A program made the translations under genes and the position numbers. The notes beneath the pieces are model-generated. The model saw only the letters and a list, made by a program, of their open reading frames with translations, was not told where the DNA came from and did not search any database. 10,186 nucleotides of DNA from an uncultured Alphaproteobacteria bacterium (GTDB taxonomy: Bacteria > Pseudomonadota > Alphaproteobacteria > Reyranellales > Reyranellaceae), in assembly GCA_903929895.1 (NCBI GenBank), contig CAIYWM010000063.1, positions 1-10,186 of the forward strand, in the 5' to 3' direction. The first letter of the stretch is position 1. The number at the start of each line of letters is the position of its first letter. Shown here in pieces: positions 8,324-10,186 of this stretch.

Positions 8324-10186
8324 GCCGCAACCGCCTCCTCGCAACGCCGGCAGATCAGCGGATGGGCCGGCGACTTGCCGACTTCCTCCAGAACCTGCCA
8401 GCACCGGGCGCACTTCGTGCCGTCGGCAAGGGTCGGCATCACGGCGACACCGGCCACGTCGGGCAGGGTGAAGGCGCCGGCCGGCGCCTCGCCCGCGACG
8501 AGCTCGCCGCCGGAGGTGATGCAGATATCCCGCAGATCGAGCCCCTCGAACGCCTTTACATAGTCGGGCGTGGCATAGACGACCGGGGCGGCCTGCAGGC
8601 TCGATCCGATGCGCTTCTCGGCGCGCTCGAGTTCGAGGGCACCGGTCACCACGCGGCGCAGCGCCCGCACGGTCTTCCACTTCTCGCCCAGCGCGGCATC
8701 GAGCCAGGTCGCCGGGATGGTCGGGTAGAGGCGCAGGTGGACGCTCTCGGCCTTGCCGTCCGGCATGTCGCCGGGCCGCGCGAGCCAGGCCTCTTCCGCC
8801 GTGAAGCAGGTGATCGGCGCCAGCCAGACCGTCAGGAACGAGAAGACCTCGGCCATGACGGTGCGCGCGGCACGACGGCGCAGCGTGCCGGCCGCGTCGC
8901 AGTAGATCGAGTCCTTGCGGATGTCGAAGTAGAAGGCCGACAGGTCGACGGCACAGAAATTGTGCAGCTCCGTCGCGATCGTGTGAAAGTCGTAGTCGTC
9001 GACCGCGCGGCGCAGCACCGCGTCCAGCTCTGCCAGGCGATGCAGCACCCAGCGATCCAGCTCGGGCATGTCGGCATGGGCCACCGTCTCGTCCGACGAG
9101 TAGCCGTCGAGGCTGCCCAGGAGGTAGCGCAGCGTGTTGCGCAGGCGGCGATAGGCTTCGGCCTGATGCTTCAGGATCTCCGGACCGATGCGCTGGTCCT
9201 CGGTGTAGTCGGTACCGACCACCCAGAGGCGCAGGATGTCGGCGCCATACTGGTCGCAGACCGTCTGGGGCGCGGTGATGTTGCCCAGCGACTTCGACAT
9301 CTTGCGGCCCTGCTCGTCGAGCGTGAAGCCGTGCGTCAGCACGCCGTCATAGGGCGCGCGGCCGCGCGTGCCGCAGCTCTCGAGCAGCGAGGAATGGAAC
9401 CAGCCGCGATGCTGGTCGGAGCCTTCGAGGTAGAGATCGGCCGGCCACTTCAGCTGGTCGTTGCCCTCGAGCGTGAAGGCATGCGTGCAGCCCGAATCGA
9501 ACCAGACGTCCAGGATGTCCGTCACCTGCTCGAAGTCGGCGGCGTCGTACTTGTTGCCGAGGAAGCGCTCGGGCGGGCTCTCGAACCAGGCGTCGGCGCC
9601 CTCGGCGCGGAACGCCTCGACGACGCGGCCCATAACCTCGGCGTCGCGCAGCGGCTCGCCGGTCTTCTTGTCGACGAACACCGCGATCGGCACGCCCCAG
9701 GCGCGCTGGCGCGAGACGTTCCAGTCCGGCCGCGTCTCGATCATCGAGCGCAGGCGGTTGTAGCCGGCGCGCGGCACGAAGCGCGTCGCGTCGATCGCCG
9801 CCAGCGCCTTTTCGCGCAGGGTGCCGCCGATCTCGGGGATCGGCTTGTCCATGGCGATGAACCATTGCGGCGCGTTGCGGAAGATGACCGGTGCTTTGGA
9901 GCGCCAGGAATGCGGATAGGAGTGGGTGATGCGGCCCGAGGCCAGCAGCTTGCCCGCCTCGTCGAGCAGCGCGATGGCAGTGCGGTTGGCGTCGCCCTTC
10001 TTGCCGTCCTGCGTATAGACGCGCTTGCCCGCGAACAGCGGCACGTGCGGATAGTAGGTGCCGTCCTCGGCGACCGTGTCCGGCACTTCCACGCCGTTGG
10101 CGACACCCAGCTCGTAGTCGTCGGCGCCATGGCCCGGCGCGATGTGCACGAAGCCCGTGCCGGCATCGGCCGTCACGAACTCTCCG
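8320..10186 (-). CDS. ileS: isoleucyl-tRNA synthetase, C-terminal two thirds
   Basis: A class I aminoacyl-tRNA synthetase that charges tRNA-Ile and edits misactivated valine. The gene runs off the right edge, so the start and the HIGH motif are missing; about 621 of roughly 930-950 residues are present. The first visible part is the CP1 editing domain (TADAGTGFVHIAPGHGADDY). Then come NVSRQRAWGVP, DVWFDSG, GSDQHRGWFHSSLL and the catalytic loop KMSKS (bases 9289-9303), followed by the helical anticodon-binding domain (RRLRNTLRYLLGSL). The C-terminal zinc finger has two CxxC pairs, CARC and CRRC (bases 8341-8412), as in bacterial-type IleRS. The GTG at 10174-10176 is an internal codon, not the start. 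The TGA overlaps the lspA ATG. No sign of damage in the part seen. Confidence 0.98.
   Translation of the reverse strand, partial: GEFVTADAGTGFVHIAPGHGADDYELGVANGVEVPDTVAEDGTYYPHVPLFAGKRVYTQDGKKGDANRTAIALLDEAGKLLASGRITHSYPHSWRSKAPVIFRNAPQWFIAMDKPIPEIGGTLREKALAAIDATRFVPRAGYNRLRSMIETRPDWNVSRQRAWGVPIAVFVDKKTGEPLRDAEVMGRVVEAFRAEGADAWFESPPERFLGNKYDAADFEQVTDILDVWFDSGCTHAFTLEGNDQLKWPADLYLEGSDQHRGWFHSSLLESCGTRGRAPYDGVLTHGFTLDEQGRKMSKSLGNITAPQTVCDQYGADILRLWVVGTDYTEDQRIGPEILKHQAEAYRRLRNTLRYLLGSLDGYSSDETVAHADMPELDRWVLHRLAELDAVLRRAVDDYDFHTIATELHNFCAVDLSAFYFDIRKDSIYCDAAGTLRRRAARTVMAEVFSFLTVWLAPITCFTAEEAWLARPGDMPDGKAESVHLRLYPTIPATWLDAALGEKWKTVRALRRVVTGALELERAEKRIGSSLQAAPVVYATPDYVKAFEGLDLRDICITSGGELVAGEAPAGAFTLPDVAGVAVMPTLADGTKCARCWQVLEEVGKSPAHPLICRRCEEAVAA

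Noticed and set aside
8324..8680. Longer lspA reading frame (279 codons) starting inside ileS
   Set aside because: The extra N-terminus overlaps ileS, has no LspA similarity, and the ATG at 8321-8323 gives the normal 160-residue enzyme with a good ribosome binding site.

Overview
The window is ordinary core chromosome from a GC-rich alphaproteobacterium. The gene set and order (ileS, lspA, a small DUF3035-type lipoprotein, a pair of M16 peptidase genes, then mutL) fit Rhodospirillales or related lineages. The short ~440-residue glucose-6-phosphate isomerase and a MutL with an endonuclease motif agree with this. The genus cannot be fixed from the sequence alone. I see no mobile element, CRISPR array, tRNA, rRNA or prophage signal, and no gene-free stretch longer than about 45 bases.

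Layout: the plus strand carries only the 3' part of a MATE/NorM-type multidrug exporter (1-884). Everything else is one tightly packed minus-strand gene series read from the right edge to the left. It runs ileS (3' two thirds, cut by the window end), lspA, a DUF3035-like lipoprotein, an M16 metallopeptidase with the HxxEH zinc site, an M16 paralogue without it, pgi, mutL, and a small secreted protein of unknown function. The last gene converges on the MATE gene and overlaps its 3' end by 14 bases. No intergenic gap contains a clear promoter or rho-independent terminator, so the eight minus-strand genes look like one operon.

Three minus-strand junctions have the stop and start codons overlapped as ATGA (ileS/lspA, M16/M16, mutL/small secreted gene). 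A fourth, lipoprotein/M16, shows CTGA. This suggests that the active M16 gene starts at a CTG and encodes a 43-residue N-terminal extension. The extension looks like a twin-arginine-type signal peptide and is lost if the first ATG is used. Just upstream of mutL there is a possible four-codon minicistron whose TGA also overlaps the mutL ATG.

Functionally the operon mixes translation (IleRS), envelope lipoprotein maturation (LspA and a likely substrate), an exported two-subunit M16 protease resembling the catalytic/non-catalytic pairing of mitochondrial processing peptidase, glycolysis/gluconeogenesis (Pgi) and mismatch repair (MutL). I found no convincing undescribed multi-gene system. The most useful leads are the non-ATG start, the unassigned secreted protein coupled to mutL, and the minicistron.
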